Positions 34,277 to 42,286 of a stretch of DNA of 64,000 bases are shown here, one piece after another. Where the stretch lies: NCBI GenBank assembly GCA_048939595.1, contig JBHLPI010000003.1, positions 3,877 through 67,876 of the forward strand, in the 5' to 3' direction. The notes beneath the pieces are model-generated. The model had not been told where the DNA came from and searched no databases. It worked only from the letters and a program-made list of their open reading frames with translations. Both the position numbers and the translations under genes were made by a program. The stretch's first letter is position 1. Each line of letters starts with the position of its first letter. Source of the stretch: Hermodarchaeum sp048939595 (GTDB taxonomy: Archaea; Asgardarchaeota; Hermodarchaeia; Hermodarchaeales; Hermodarchaeaceae).

Positions 34277-35109
34277 CCTTCGTCTGATTCCGAATTCATT
34301 ATGAAATCAGTTAATTTGTGTGAGCTAGTCTGATGCAGATAGATTGCGCATTGTTGTGGTTCAATTTTGCGATATTCCAGACCAAGTTGTTCTAGGAGTG
34401 CAAAAGTGCCTTTAGTAAGACTTGGAGCGACAAGTATTCCTCGGATGCCTGCATTTTCTTCTCCCTGAAAGCTTTTGAGATAACCATGAAGTTGGTGCAC
34501 TGCTTCGCTATCTGCTCGTCGGCGCTTTACCTCGATTATCACTAAATGTTCATCACTATCGCGAGCAAATATGTCAATGAACCCAGGCGCGACTTGTCGT
34601 TCCCGAACAATGGTTCGGAGACCAGGCTCAATGAGTTCAGGGTGGGCACTAAGAACCTTTTGCATTTCGTCTTCAGTTAGATACATGGTGAATTCACCAG
34701 GATCATCTAGCAGGCTAGCGCTAAGCATTGTGAGAGAGGAAAATTCAATACGAACAGTTTCACGGGGTTTAGCACGATTAGCATAAAGAATGAGTGTATC
34801 TTCCTCGCAGGTGACTTTCATTGTTGCGCCAGGTGGCTGCCAATTCAATGGTTCTACCCCACTTTCCTTATGAACTAGTATCGTACCATCTCGTTTTAAG
34901 AGAACGAGACGTTCTCCTTCAGTGAGAATTGAACGGGCTCGTCCCTGATACTCAACAAAACAGACGCCAATAATTTGTATGAAACGTTTTTGCGAAATAG
35001 CATCTTGGATTAGGATGCTGGCTTCTTCAAGAGATGGAGATTTGAGTAGCCATATCTTGTCATCAATAGAGAACTGGGGTTTAGACAAATTCTTTCCCAT
35101 CGAAGTCAT
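34273..35109 (-). CDS. nucS: Mismatch/branch endonuclease NucS (EndoMS)
   Basis: Nuclease that cuts mismatched or branched DNA and couples to PCNA. The 278-residue protein has an N-terminal DNA-binding domain and a C-terminal RecB-like nuclease with GFIDIFARD, then VIIEVKRRRADSEAVHQLHG, the D-EXK site. EndoMS is a replacement for MutS-MutL in archaea and Actinobacteria. The C-terminal end SESDEG lacks a clear PIP box. Start as annotated; convergent with the Rab gene and divergent from the next methyltransferase. Confidence 0.92.
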   Translation of the reverse strand: MTSMGKNLSKPQFSIDDKIWLLKSPSLEEASILIQDAISQKRFIQIIGVCFVEYQGRARSILTEGERLVLLKRDGTILVHKESGVEPLNWQPPGATMKVTCEEDTLILYANRAKPRETVRIEFSSLTMLSASLLDDPGEFTMYLTEDEMQKVLSAHPELIEPGLRTIVRERQVAPGFIDIFARDSDEHLVIIEVKRRRADSEAVHQLHGYLKSFQGEENAGIRGILVAPSLTKGTFALLEQLGLEYRKIEPQQCAIYLHQTSSHKLTDFIMNSESDEG

Positions 35110-35149
35110 TCCATAATTCTAAATAAGTATTCACTCTAAGTAAGAGGTT

Positions 35150-35683
35150 GTGCGAAAAGTTCGATTGTATGACGAGTCGGCGCCTACTTACCATAATCGG
35201 TATCTTCACATTCAAAGGCGAAAATATCAAGCAATCGTGCCATTTCTACAAGAAGGCCCAATTATCGATATAGGAGTGGGAACTGGAATTGGATTGTCTA
35301 CATTGTTAGATCTTTCTTTGGTTGTAGGTGTTGATGGGTCAATTGAAATGCTTGGATTGGCTGTTAAACGGGAGAATGAGTGGAAACACCTTTCGTTTCT
35401 GGTGTGTTTTGTGTGTGCTGTTGCAGAAGCTCTGCCGTTTAGGGCAGGTTGTGTCCCCACTGTGATTAGTATTACAATGCTTCAAAATTTAGCAAATGTA
35501 CGTTTGGGTCTTGGAGAGCTAATCCGGATTCTTCAAAAAGAGGGAAAGCTTGCAGTGACAAGCCTTTCGAGAATTCTGCCTCTGCAGAAAATTGAAGCTG
35601 GGCTTAAAGTGAACTATACTCTAGTTAAAAGATTTGAAAGCCTTGCAGAGGAGGATGATGGATTGCTTATACAGTTATCATGA
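35150..35683 (+). CDS. SAM-dependent methyltransferase (UbiE/class I type)
   Basis: A 177-residue class I methyltransferase, somewhat shorter than usual. Motif I IIDIGVGTGIGLSTL, motif II-like VVGVDGSIEMLGLA, AEALPFRAGCVPTVISIT and a post-motif LGELIRILQKEGKLAVTSLS are visible. The substrate (small molecule or lipid) is not determinable. GTG start (35150); upstream ATG is lacking. It lies 94 bp before the lsm gene on the same strand. Confidence 0.75.
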   Translation: MRKVRLYDESAPTYHNRYLHIQRRKYQAIVPFLQEGPIIDIGVGTGIGLSTLLDLSLVVGVDGSIEMLGLAVKRENEWKHLSFLVCFVCAVAEALPFRAGCVPTVISITMLQNLANVRLGLGELIRILQKEGKLAVTSLSRILPLQKIEAGLKVNYTLVKRFESLAEEDDGLLIQLS

Positions 35684-35777
35684 GTAAAATCCTTTTTACT
35701 TTAATTGGCTGCCCATATGACCGTTATCTTTAAGTGGCATTCAACAATTAGCAGAACTACTCTCGAGGTTGAAAACC

Positions 35778-36029
35778 GTGGAGAACCAGCCAATCAAGAT
35801 TTTACAAAAAGCAGCTAGTAACCTAGTTTTAATCAAACTTAAAGACGGAAAAGAATACCGAGGTCGGCTCAAAGAAATTGACATGTATATGAATCTCGTA
35901 TTGGAAGGGGCCGAGGAATTAATGGATGGAAACCCAACAGCAAAATTTGGTGAGGTTCTCATCCGAGGGAATAATATTCTGTACATAAAGCCAGATCTGA
36001 CCCAAATCATTTGGGAAAATAAAGAATAG
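35778..36029 (+). CDS. lsm: LSm (Sm-like) RNA-binding protein
   Basis: An 83-residue Sm-fold protein that forms a heptameric RNA-binding ring. Sm1 motif in KILQKAASNLVLIKLKDGKE with YRGRLKEIDMYMNLVLEGAE and Sm2 motif EVLIRGNNILYIKP are clear. GTG 35778 (MENQPIK) is chosen because GAGGTTG lies 8-10 bases upstream; a TTG at 35769 is in frame. Role in RNA metabolism by family. Confidence 0.92.
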   Translation: MENQPIKILQKAASNLVLIKLKDGKEYRGRLKEIDMYMNLVLEGAEELMDGNPTAKFGEVLIRGNNILYIKPDLTQIIWENKE

Positions 36030-36034
36030 CAACT

Positions 36035-38107
36035 CTATTTTCGTTTAGATTCTTGATTTCGTCTCTCTTCGCGGTATTCGTTAATAAGACGTTCTAAGGA
36101 GTTTGCAGCTTCTTCGTGTTCTGAAATCTTATGGAGTTTTTGCCATCGACTAATTTCTGTTTCCAGCTCCTCAATATTTACCACTGCAAACTCATCCACC
36201 ATAGTGATTCGAAGTTTTGATGCATCGAGAACGGGAATTTGAGCAGATGTAAATTGCTCGAGAGCTAAATGCGACATGATTCCTCTTGAGATGATAACCT
36301 GAACACCAAATTGGATTAATTGATCTGCAGTTGAGCTACCACCCCCACTTGGATCTTGTATCAATACAAGTTTTCGTCTCTTTCTCGTATACCGTGTTCT
36401 TAACCGTCTAATCTCTTCTTGAGAAAAGTGTGGTAATACTAGGAGTGGTTGAACTTCACCCCGATTTTCAAGTTGCCGCATAAGTTTCAGATTTGAAATT
36501 ATTTGTTCAGCTGCGTGTAATCTCGTATTTGTTTTCTGAATTGATGTCTGTAGGCGTGCTATTTCTGAATTCTTTCTTTGAATTAATTCATCACGTCGTT
36601 GTTCCCGTTGTTCAGCAATAAGTATTCGATTCAATTGACGTTTAGTTTGTTGGTACTCTTTCTCAAGGTCCTTTAACGCTTCTTGGGATTGATGCAGCTT
36701 TGACTTTTCGAATTCTAGCTGACGCTGAAGAGAGTCGACTTGGCGGCGTAATTGAGAATTTATATTCTGGAGACTTTCAAGCGTTGGTTCTGTATCTCTT
36801 TTTGAAGATGAGTGTATTATTGGCGTTTCTGTGGCTATTTCGTTTTCTGAAATAACTGATTTTTCCAAAGCCTCGCTGATTGATCCGTTCTGTATGACTA
36901 TCTTCACCGCTTCTGTCAAATCGCATTTTTGTTCCATGTTAGCAATTCGAGCTTTCAACAAGTCAATTCTTTGCCCATAAACTTGAAAGGCACTGGCTAT
37001 TGCCGCTAAAGCATCACGTTGATGAGCGTTTCGAGGTTGTATCTTCGAGTCCTCAGCAAAAGCTTTTGCTAGCTTTCGTTTTTCGACTACTGATAACAGT
37101 CGTTCAGGGACAAAAAGATGAGTTTGCAGAGTAGTACTTAGCTTCTCAATGAAGCTTGGTGCAGGAGAAACATCAGAAGCTATTAGTACTGGTTTTCCGT
37201 ACTCAACCAGAAGTCTAATAACATCTCCTCTTGATAGCCCCCGACCACTATGAAGCGCAAGTAATCGTCCATTAATATCAGCGATTGCAATTCCAACTGT
37301 TGTCCCAGCATCCACACCGATTACAAGTAAACGACGAACGTCATATTGGTCCTTCATAAGTTTCTCTTGCTGATACAATATTGTCCGATGCTTAACAGGA
37401 GAAATTCGAACAGCAACACCTGCGATCCGGTTAATTTCTGGATGTACAATTTTACTCACATTGTCATATGACTCATAAATGTGAATTAGGCAACGAGAGA
37501 GCCCATAGGCTGTACGTGTCTCGAATTGATCATAATCAATGTGGGCTTTCCTGATTTTTTCAATTATACTTCGTGCAACTTGTTGAATTGCTCCGTGCAT
37601 TCGTCTTTGAAAACGAGCTTGGGAAAAACCACCAGGACCGATGTTACGAGCCCGTGAAACAGTAACACGTGTTTCTCGTGCTAAGACGGAAACTTCCGTT
37701 CCAATCCCTATCGCAGCGAGTTGAACAATTAACTTCGCTGTTTCTTCAGCCTCCGGGTGACTGTTTACTTTGAGCCCCTGTCTCTTTGCTAGCTTTGTTA
37801 GTGATGTCATGCCATGTATTGGAGATCCTGTTACCTGGATAATTCGGGTTTTTGATGGAATTTTCGAGAGAAAATCAATAACCCCCTTCTCTGTGGAAGC
37901 TAGTTCAAAGAGATTATCAGTAGCAAGTATTTCCGGTTTGATTCGACGAATTTGCTTTAACATTTCGGTGCGAGTTATTGGGCTCTTAACCTCTAAACGC
38001 CCCTCATTTGAAGCAGCCAAAGCATATCGAGGTGATTTTCGTGCTAAAGAGGAGCTTTGTGGAAGAATGTCGAACCCCATTATTAATGGCGGATTTGGTT
38101 TAGTCAT
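36035..38107 (-). CDS. DUF460 (COG2433) RNase H-like protein with coiled coil
   Basis: A 690-residue archaeal protein. The N-terminal half contains RNase H-like strands (MGFDILPQSS, then VIGVDAGTTVGIAIADINGR at about 265) and the C-terminal half a coiled coil (about 440-560, LRRQVDSLQRQLEFEKSKLH) followed by a small domain IQDPSGGGSSTADQLIQFGV. This is the DUF460 layout. Function unknown; the family has been compared to Holliday-junction resolvase and RuvX-type folds. Its start overlaps the stop of rio2 by 8 bases, so the pair is coexpressed. Confidence 0.8.
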   Translation of the reverse strand: MTKPNPPLIMGFDILPQSSSLARKSPRYALAASNEGRLEVKSPITRTEMLKQIRRIKPEILATDNLFELASTEKGVIDFLSKIPSKTRIIQVTGSPIHGMTSLTKLAKRQGLKVNSHPEAEETAKLIVQLAAIGIGTEVSVLARETRVTVSRARNIGPGGFSQARFQRRMHGAIQQVARSIIEKIRKAHIDYDQFETRTAYGLSRCLIHIYESYDNVSKIVHPEINRIAGVAVRISPVKHRTILYQQEKLMKDQYDVRRLLVIGVDAGTTVGIAIADINGRLLALHSGRGLSRGDVIRLLVEYGKPVLIASDVSPAPSFIEKLSTTLQTHLFVPERLLSVVEKRKLAKAFAEDSKIQPRNAHQRDALAAIASAFQVYGQRIDLLKARIANMEQKCDLTEAVKIVIQNGSISEALEKSVISENEIATETPIIHSSSKRDTEPTLESLQNINSQLRRQVDSLQRQLEFEKSKLHQSQEALKDLEKEYQQTKRQLNRILIAEQREQRRDELIQRKNSEIARLQTSIQKTNTRLHAAEQIISNLKLMRQLENRGEVQPLLVLPHFSQEEIRRLRTRYTRKRRKLVLIQDPSGGGSSTADQLIQFGVQVIISRGIMSHLALEQFTSAQIPVLDASKLRITMVDEFAVVNIEELETEISRWQKLHKISEHEEAANSLERLINEYREERRNQESKRK

Positions 38108-39008
38108 TCTTTCTCTTCCTTCGTGAACTGGCGATTATTGTCTCAAGAATTTCATTAACGTCATATTGAAGACGAAATCTACGTCTGAAGAAGGTAGCTA
38201 CATTCGTGATATCACGCTTGAGTAACCATAAAGCGTTGGGATGTGTTAAAGGCTGCCATTGTGGCCAATCGAAGAGAATTATTTGACCTCCTTCATCGAC
38301 AAAGATGTTGTATTCACTTAAATCGCCATGAATTATTTCAGCTTCTACGTAGGCAAGTCTTATTTGCTGGACTATCCTTTCGAAAACATTCTGTGGTTCT
38401 TTGAAGTCCATAATATCTAGGAGTAGGTGACCTGATATCTTTGACATTACGATTACATGGCGGTTAACAGCTAGGGGATTAGGAACCTTGCCTCCTACGT
38501 TCTTAAGTTTCTTAAGGGCTGCAAATTCACGGGTTGCAGCGCGTTTACTCAAATCCATCCACGAATAGGTCGGCTCCTCTTTCATTGTTCTTAGTCGACG
38601 AACACTTCGAAAGCTTGATCGTCCCCACCGGAGAAATTTCACAGCAACTTCGTTATCTTGAGCATCAAGCGCACGGTAAACAGTGGCCTCTTTACCTTCC
38701 CCATAAGGTTGTCCTAAAGAAAGAATGACATCTTTTTGAGCTAGGTCATAAAGTGCTAAAGCATCGTATCCCATTTGAGAGAGCCGGTAACCAAGATACC
38801 GTTTCTTCCTTCTTTGAACTAAACCTCGTTTATTCAGTTGGCTAAGAATGAACCGTACATCTTCTGCATCAATTGTAATTTTTTTCTGAATCTCCTCTGG
38901 AGGAACATATTCAAAACGGTGAGCTATCTCTTCAAGTGATTGAAGAACCTGAATTTCTTCCGATTGGATCTCAGGGAGAGTCTTAGCCAGTCGATGCACA
39001 TTGATCAC
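38100..39008 (-). CDS. rio2: RIO2 atypical kinase
   Basis: Kinase/ATPase for late 40S/30S ribosome maturation. The 302-residue protein has the RIO2 winged-helix domain (about 1-90), the P-loop replacement LGQPYGEGKEATVYRALD, a catalytic Lys in EVAVKFLRWGRSSFR, the catalytic loop HGDLSEYNIFV with Asp and Asn, and the metal-binding ILFDWPQW. ATG 39008. Downstream, DUF460 overlaps it. Typical length. Confidence 0.94.
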   Translation of the reverse strand: MINVHRLAKTLPEIQSEEIQVLQSLEEIAHRFEYVPPEEIQKKITIDAEDVRFILSQLNKRGLVQRRKKRYLGYRLSQMGYDALALYDLAQKDVILSLGQPYGEGKEATVYRALDAQDNEVAVKFLRWGRSSFRSVRRLRTMKEEPTYSWMDLSKRAATREFAALKKLKNVGGKVPNPLAVNRHVIVMSKISGHLLLDIMDFKEPQNVFERIVQQIRLAYVEAEIIHGDLSEYNIFVDEGGQIILFDWPQWQPLTHPNALWLLKRDITNVATFFRRRFRLQYDVNEILETIIASSRRKRKND

Positions 39009-39247
39009 ATGAAGTTCTTTATTACCACGAAAAAAGCTATTGGCACATTCTGATAAAAAACATGATTCTTTTCAAGCGACTTTAATGAGCTCCGATAATT
39101 CGCATCCGAATCTAATGAAGAAAACTTCGTTAAGGTGATTAAATGTTTAGATAACTCACCGCTTAATTAAATTGGGAAACGTATATTAGGGAGAGCCTAT
39201 GAATTGCCTACTGACTCATCAAATCGCTGCGGTGGGAGTCCATTAAA

Positions 39248-39526
39248 TTGAATGAACGATTCGAAGTACCTGATGAAGAGGTGCCACGTGTGGCCAAAGC
39301 GCTTTCCAGCAAAACGAGGTGGAACATCATTTCTCTTCTTCGTGACAAGAGTATGGATGTGAGCCGTATCGCAAAAGCGCTAAAACAGACTGAAGCAAAT
39401 ATTTCTGCTCAGGTGAAAATTCTTGAACAGGCTGGACTGATAAAAAGCCACTATGAACCAGGGGAGCATGGAGTCCGGAAGGTCTGCGAACCAGCTGTAA
39501 AGCAGATTGTTATTACTGCAATCTAG
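39248..39526 (+). CDS. ArsR-type winged-helix regulator
   Basis: A 92-residue winged-helix DNA-binding protein: VAKALSSKTRWNIISLLRDK, then recognition helix KQTEANISAQVKILEQAGLI and wing SHYEPGEHGVRKV. No metal-binding Cys is evident. The start is TTG 39248, with GGTGGGAG about 8 bases before it. A TATA-like element lies at 39172-39178 in the 239-bp gap before the gene, which otherwise shows nothing I recognise. Targets unknown. Confidence 0.72.
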   Translation: MNERFEVPDEEVPRVAKALSSKTRWNIISLLRDKSMDVSRIAKALKQTEANISAQVKILEQAGLIKSHYEPGEHGVRKVCEPAVKQIVITAI

Positions 39527-39617
39527 AACCACGCTCACATCTTATTTTCGAACAGTTATTTTTCTAGCCGCTGGGCGTACATTTATATGCTAATCGAAAC
39601 ACTGCTCAACTTCTCCC

Positions 39618-39902
39618 GTGAATGAAAGCACTAAACAAAGAGATGGTGATAGAAGCTTGTCAACAAGTAACTCTCGTTTTCGGATCCTTCTTAGTCGATT
39701 TGGCACGTTATTGGAATCGGTTTTCATCTTTATCTTGTTACTTAGTGGCATCGGCGTTGTCTTTATTGGAAAAATCACGGGCTTTCTTGAAGCTGGAATA
39801 ATCCTTCTCACATTTGGACTTGCAGTCCAAGTGGTTGCCTTCATAATTCTTGGATTATATGCATACCTCCGGTTTTTGCGCAGCACAATCACCGCACAGT
39901 AG
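39618..39902 (+). CDS. Small membrane protein, two transmembrane helices
   Basis: A 94-residue protein with a polar N-terminus (about 25 residues, Ser/Arg-rich) and two transmembrane helices (about 30-50 FGTLLESVFIFILLLSGIGV and 58-85). No family recognised. GTG start; adjacent to the prepilin peptidase gene 59 bp on and the ArsR gene before. Expression is likely but its function is unknown. Confidence 0.5.
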   Translation: MNESTKQRDGDRSLSTSNSRFRILLSRFGTLLESVFIFILLLSGIGVVFIGKITGFLEAGIILLTFGLAVQVVAFIILGLYAYLRFLRSTITAQ

Positions 39903-39961
39903 TCTATCATTATTTATGAGTAGTTTAAGTAATGAATAAGCAATATGCTTGAGGGTAGCCG

Positions 39962-40540
39962 TTGGACTTCTTTCTTGGAATCACTACAGCAACTTTCGTT
40001 GTTATTCTTCTAGTGATTGCATCTATTCAGGATTACCAAACAAAAGAAGTCACTAATTGGGTTTGGCTCGTTGGACTTTTTGTTTCACCAATCACGATTA
40101 TTCGTATAGCGTTCACTGGATTGTGGTTGGTTTATGGGTTTCAGATTTTGATAGCATTTATAATGGTAATATTTGGATTTCGATTTGGATTTTTAGGTGG
40201 AGCAGATGGGAAAGCGATACTAATGATTTCTTTACTATATCCTTGGATCATTCTCGAGCCACTTTGGCTCTTAGTAGCGCCTTTGAGCATTCTACTTGGA
40301 GGATTCGTTTTGCTCGGAGTCCACAGCCTATGGCTTATAATGCGAAACTTCTTGGTTTGGAAAAGGTTAGCAAAGTCTAGTACCATACTTCGTAAACCAG
40401 AAAGGAAGACTTATTGGCTGAACCGTTCCCTTTCTGAGCTGCACGCACAAGAAGAACAATGGAACATGGTTGAAGTTCCGTTGATCCTCTATTTCTGCAT
40501 AGTATTCGTTAGTTTACTAATTCTGACCACTTTGTTGTGA
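39962..40540 (+). CDS. Type IV prepilin peptidase (A24 family)
   Basis: A 192-residue membrane aspartyl protease with about six transmembrane segments. The two active-site aspartates are in ASIQDYQTKEV (first, about 23) and FGFLGGADGKAILMI (GxxD form, about 76-84). Such PibD/FlaK-type enzymes cleave leader peptides of archaellins and type IV pilins. TTG start. No pilin genes are in the window, so the substrate lies elsewhere. Convergent with the KaiC-like gene. Confidence 0.82.
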   Translation: MDFFLGITTATFVVILLVIASIQDYQTKEVTNWVWLVGLFVSPITIIRIAFTGLWLVYGFQILIAFIMVIFGFRFGFLGGADGKAILMISLLYPWIILEPLWLLVAPLSILLGGFVLLGVHSLWLIMRNFLVWKRLAKSSTILRKPERKTYWLNRSLSELHAQEEQWNMVEVPLILYFCIVFVSLLILTTLL

Positions 40541-40555
40541 GTTGGTTCGTAGGGA

Positions 40556-41296
40556 TTAGAGTTCGCCACCAGGCATTACGACTAGCCCAGAACTACTGAT
40601 TTCAAAGGGGAACCGTTTTAGGCTATGGCCTGTTTGCCGCATCTTTCGAACAACAAGACTGCGACGTAATTCCCGATCTTGTTCTGTTAGTGAGAGAATG
40701 ATAAGGCCTTGAGCAATGAATTCTTCAACCCCATACCTGCTAAATCCAGTTGAGCCTTCTGCTACTTCAGAGGTCATGATTGATGTTGCCCCCAGCTCGC
40801 GTAAAAGACTAGATAACTTGAAAATAGCATTTCTCACTGCAGCTATTCCTTCAAAACGGATACCGAGACCAGATACCGAATCGATGACAATGCGTCGTGC
40901 ATTGATTCGCTTTGTTACTCGATAGATTTCTTGTGCAAGTGCATTGATGTCAAGTCCTGTTCGAATTGCGTGTGGTTCTGTGGTTGGTAGCCCCGCTTTA
41001 CTTGAAGCCGCGTCAACGATGATGAGTTTTTCTTCTTCCTGCAATTTCTCAAAGTTCCATCCGAATCGCGTTGCTTCGTGGCGCAACTCTTTTGGTCGTT
41101 CTTCTAAGGTAACAAACACACCGTTGTCACCATATTTCATTGCACCCGAATACAGAAACTGCATGCAGAAGATTGTTTTTCCAGTGCCAGCCCCTCCTGA
41201 GACGAGCACGTTACTTCCAGGGATGAATCCTCCATGCAGGATGCCGTCTAACCCTGGAATTCCAGTCTTCACCCTTTCCGATGTCTCAGACATCAT
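40556..41296 (-). CDS. KaiC/RadA-like ATPase
   Basis: A 246-residue single-domain KaiC-type protein: RVKTGIPGLDGILHGGFIPG, Walker A VSGGAGTGKTIFCMQF, a catalytic glutamate pair in GVFVTLEERP, Walker B RRIVIDSVSGLG. It ends with RKMRQTGHSLKRFPFEISS. Archaeal single-domain KaiC proteins are signalling or regulatory ATPases, often near archaellum or regulator genes. The ATG overlaps the stop of the upstream Lrp gene, so it is coexpressed with that regulator. Confidence 0.85.
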   Translation of the reverse strand: MMSETSERVKTGIPGLDGILHGGFIPGSNVLVSGGAGTGKTIFCMQFLYSGAMKYGDNGVFVTLEERPKELRHEATRFGWNFEKLQEEEKLIIVDAASSKAGLPTTEPHAIRTGLDINALAQEIYRVTKRINARRIVIDSVSGLGIRFEGIAAVRNAIFKLSSLLRELGATSIMTSEVAEGSTGFSRYGVEEFIAQGLIILSLTEQDRELRRSLVVRKMRQTGHSLKRFPFEISSSGLVVMPGGEL

Positions 41297-41813
41297 CTTT
41301 TTCCTCCGATATGATTATAGGCAAGCCTGTGCCAATTAGGCTATCACCTTTTGTTGGTTGTTTCAAAAACCATAACTTTGCATCGACAACATCCGGGTTG
41401 TCTTTTAATCTATCAAAAATTTCTTCAAGATCCGTTGTCCGTTTACCGAGAATAATCGTAAAGATTCCGGTTTCTGTTTCATTCAGAGCAAGAAATATGA
41501 CGTTCGGTCGGCTTTCAAGTTCTGCTTTAATTTTCTGGGTGTGCTCTATTGTAATATCACGTAAAATATGTCCACCAATTTCAATGAACATTACACCCGA
41601 GACAGTATAACCCAGCATCTCTTGATCTATGCTCACAGTGAACCGTTTTATTACTCCAGCTTGCTGGAGTTTTCGAATACGAAATAGAATGGTTGTATCT
41701 GGGATGTTTTGATTCATCACTTTGGATAAGGTTCTAGCGATTTGTGTATATTTTGCTCGCCCATCATTTTGGAGTAGAGAGAGGATGTGTAAATCCTTGT
41801 CATCCAGTTTCAC
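41286..41813 (-). CDS. Lrp/AsnC-family regulator (1)
   Basis: A 175-residue Lrp/AsnC protein: helix-turn-helix KDLHILSLLQNDGRAKYTQI with VMNQNIPDTTILFRIRKLQQ, then the RAM ligand domain SGVMFIEIGGHILRDITIE. The GTG start has GGGAG before it. It overlaps the KaiC-like gene by 11 bases. Ligand and targets are not known; amino acid sensing is the usual role. Confidence 0.85.
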   Translation of the reverse strand: MKLDDKDLHILSLLQNDGRAKYTQIARTLSKVMNQNIPDTTILFRIRKLQQAGVIKRFTVSIDQEMLGYTVSGVMFIEIGGHILRDITIEHTQKIKAELESRPNVIFLALNETETGIFTIILGKRTTDLEEIFDRLKDNPDVVDAKLWFLKQPTKGDSLIGTGLPIIISEEKDDV

Positions 41814-41917
41814 TTAACTCCCTCGAGGATAAAATGCATAAAACGCCACTAGGAATGGTCACCTATTAAGGTTTCCTCAAAATGCTATGATATTTTAGAC
41901 GAAATCCTTAATGAAAT

Positions 41918-42274
41918 TCAAGGAGGTAACATCGAATAATAATAGGTGAAATTAAATGCCAAGAACCAAATTACCAGGAAAATTAAGGCACCAGTTCCCA
42001 GACCTTTCATTAGCCCCTTCCCGTGCCCACCGATTTCTTTAGGATCCACGCCAAGAATATAGATTGGAATTAAATAGGACACTACAACCAAGATGATGCC
42101 AACAAGAAAGCCCACCCACCCCAAGAGACCCGAAAGGTTAAAGGCTAAGGCAATTGCTGCACCAATAAGGCCGAAAATGAGCCGGGTATAATAAATCAAA
42201 TCTTCAGGAGTTATGCGATTACGCCAGAATTGGTTCCATGGTAATGGTTCTTCGGGAAGGGACTTTTTAGACAA
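41918..42274 (-). CDS. Small membrane protein, possible EMC6/Rab5IF-like
   Basis: A 118-residue protein with three transmembrane helices (about 32-46, 50-72, 92-110) after a short cytosolic N-terminus. The stretch YYTRLIFGLIGAAIALAFNL with GLLGWVGF resembles archaeal members of the EMC6/Rab5-interacting protein family, involved in eukaryotes in membrane protein insertion. TTG start with GGAGG 7 bases upstream. Divergent from rqcH with 12 bp between starts. The family assignment is tentative. Confidence 0.5.
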   Translation of the reverse strand: MSKKSLPEEPLPWNQFWRNRITPEDLIYYTRLIFGLIGAAIALAFNLSGLLGWVGFLVGIILVVVSYLIPIYILGVDPKEIGGHGKGLMKGLGTGALIFLVIWFLAFNFTYYYSMLPP

Positions 42275-42286
42275 TGGTGAGCCTCC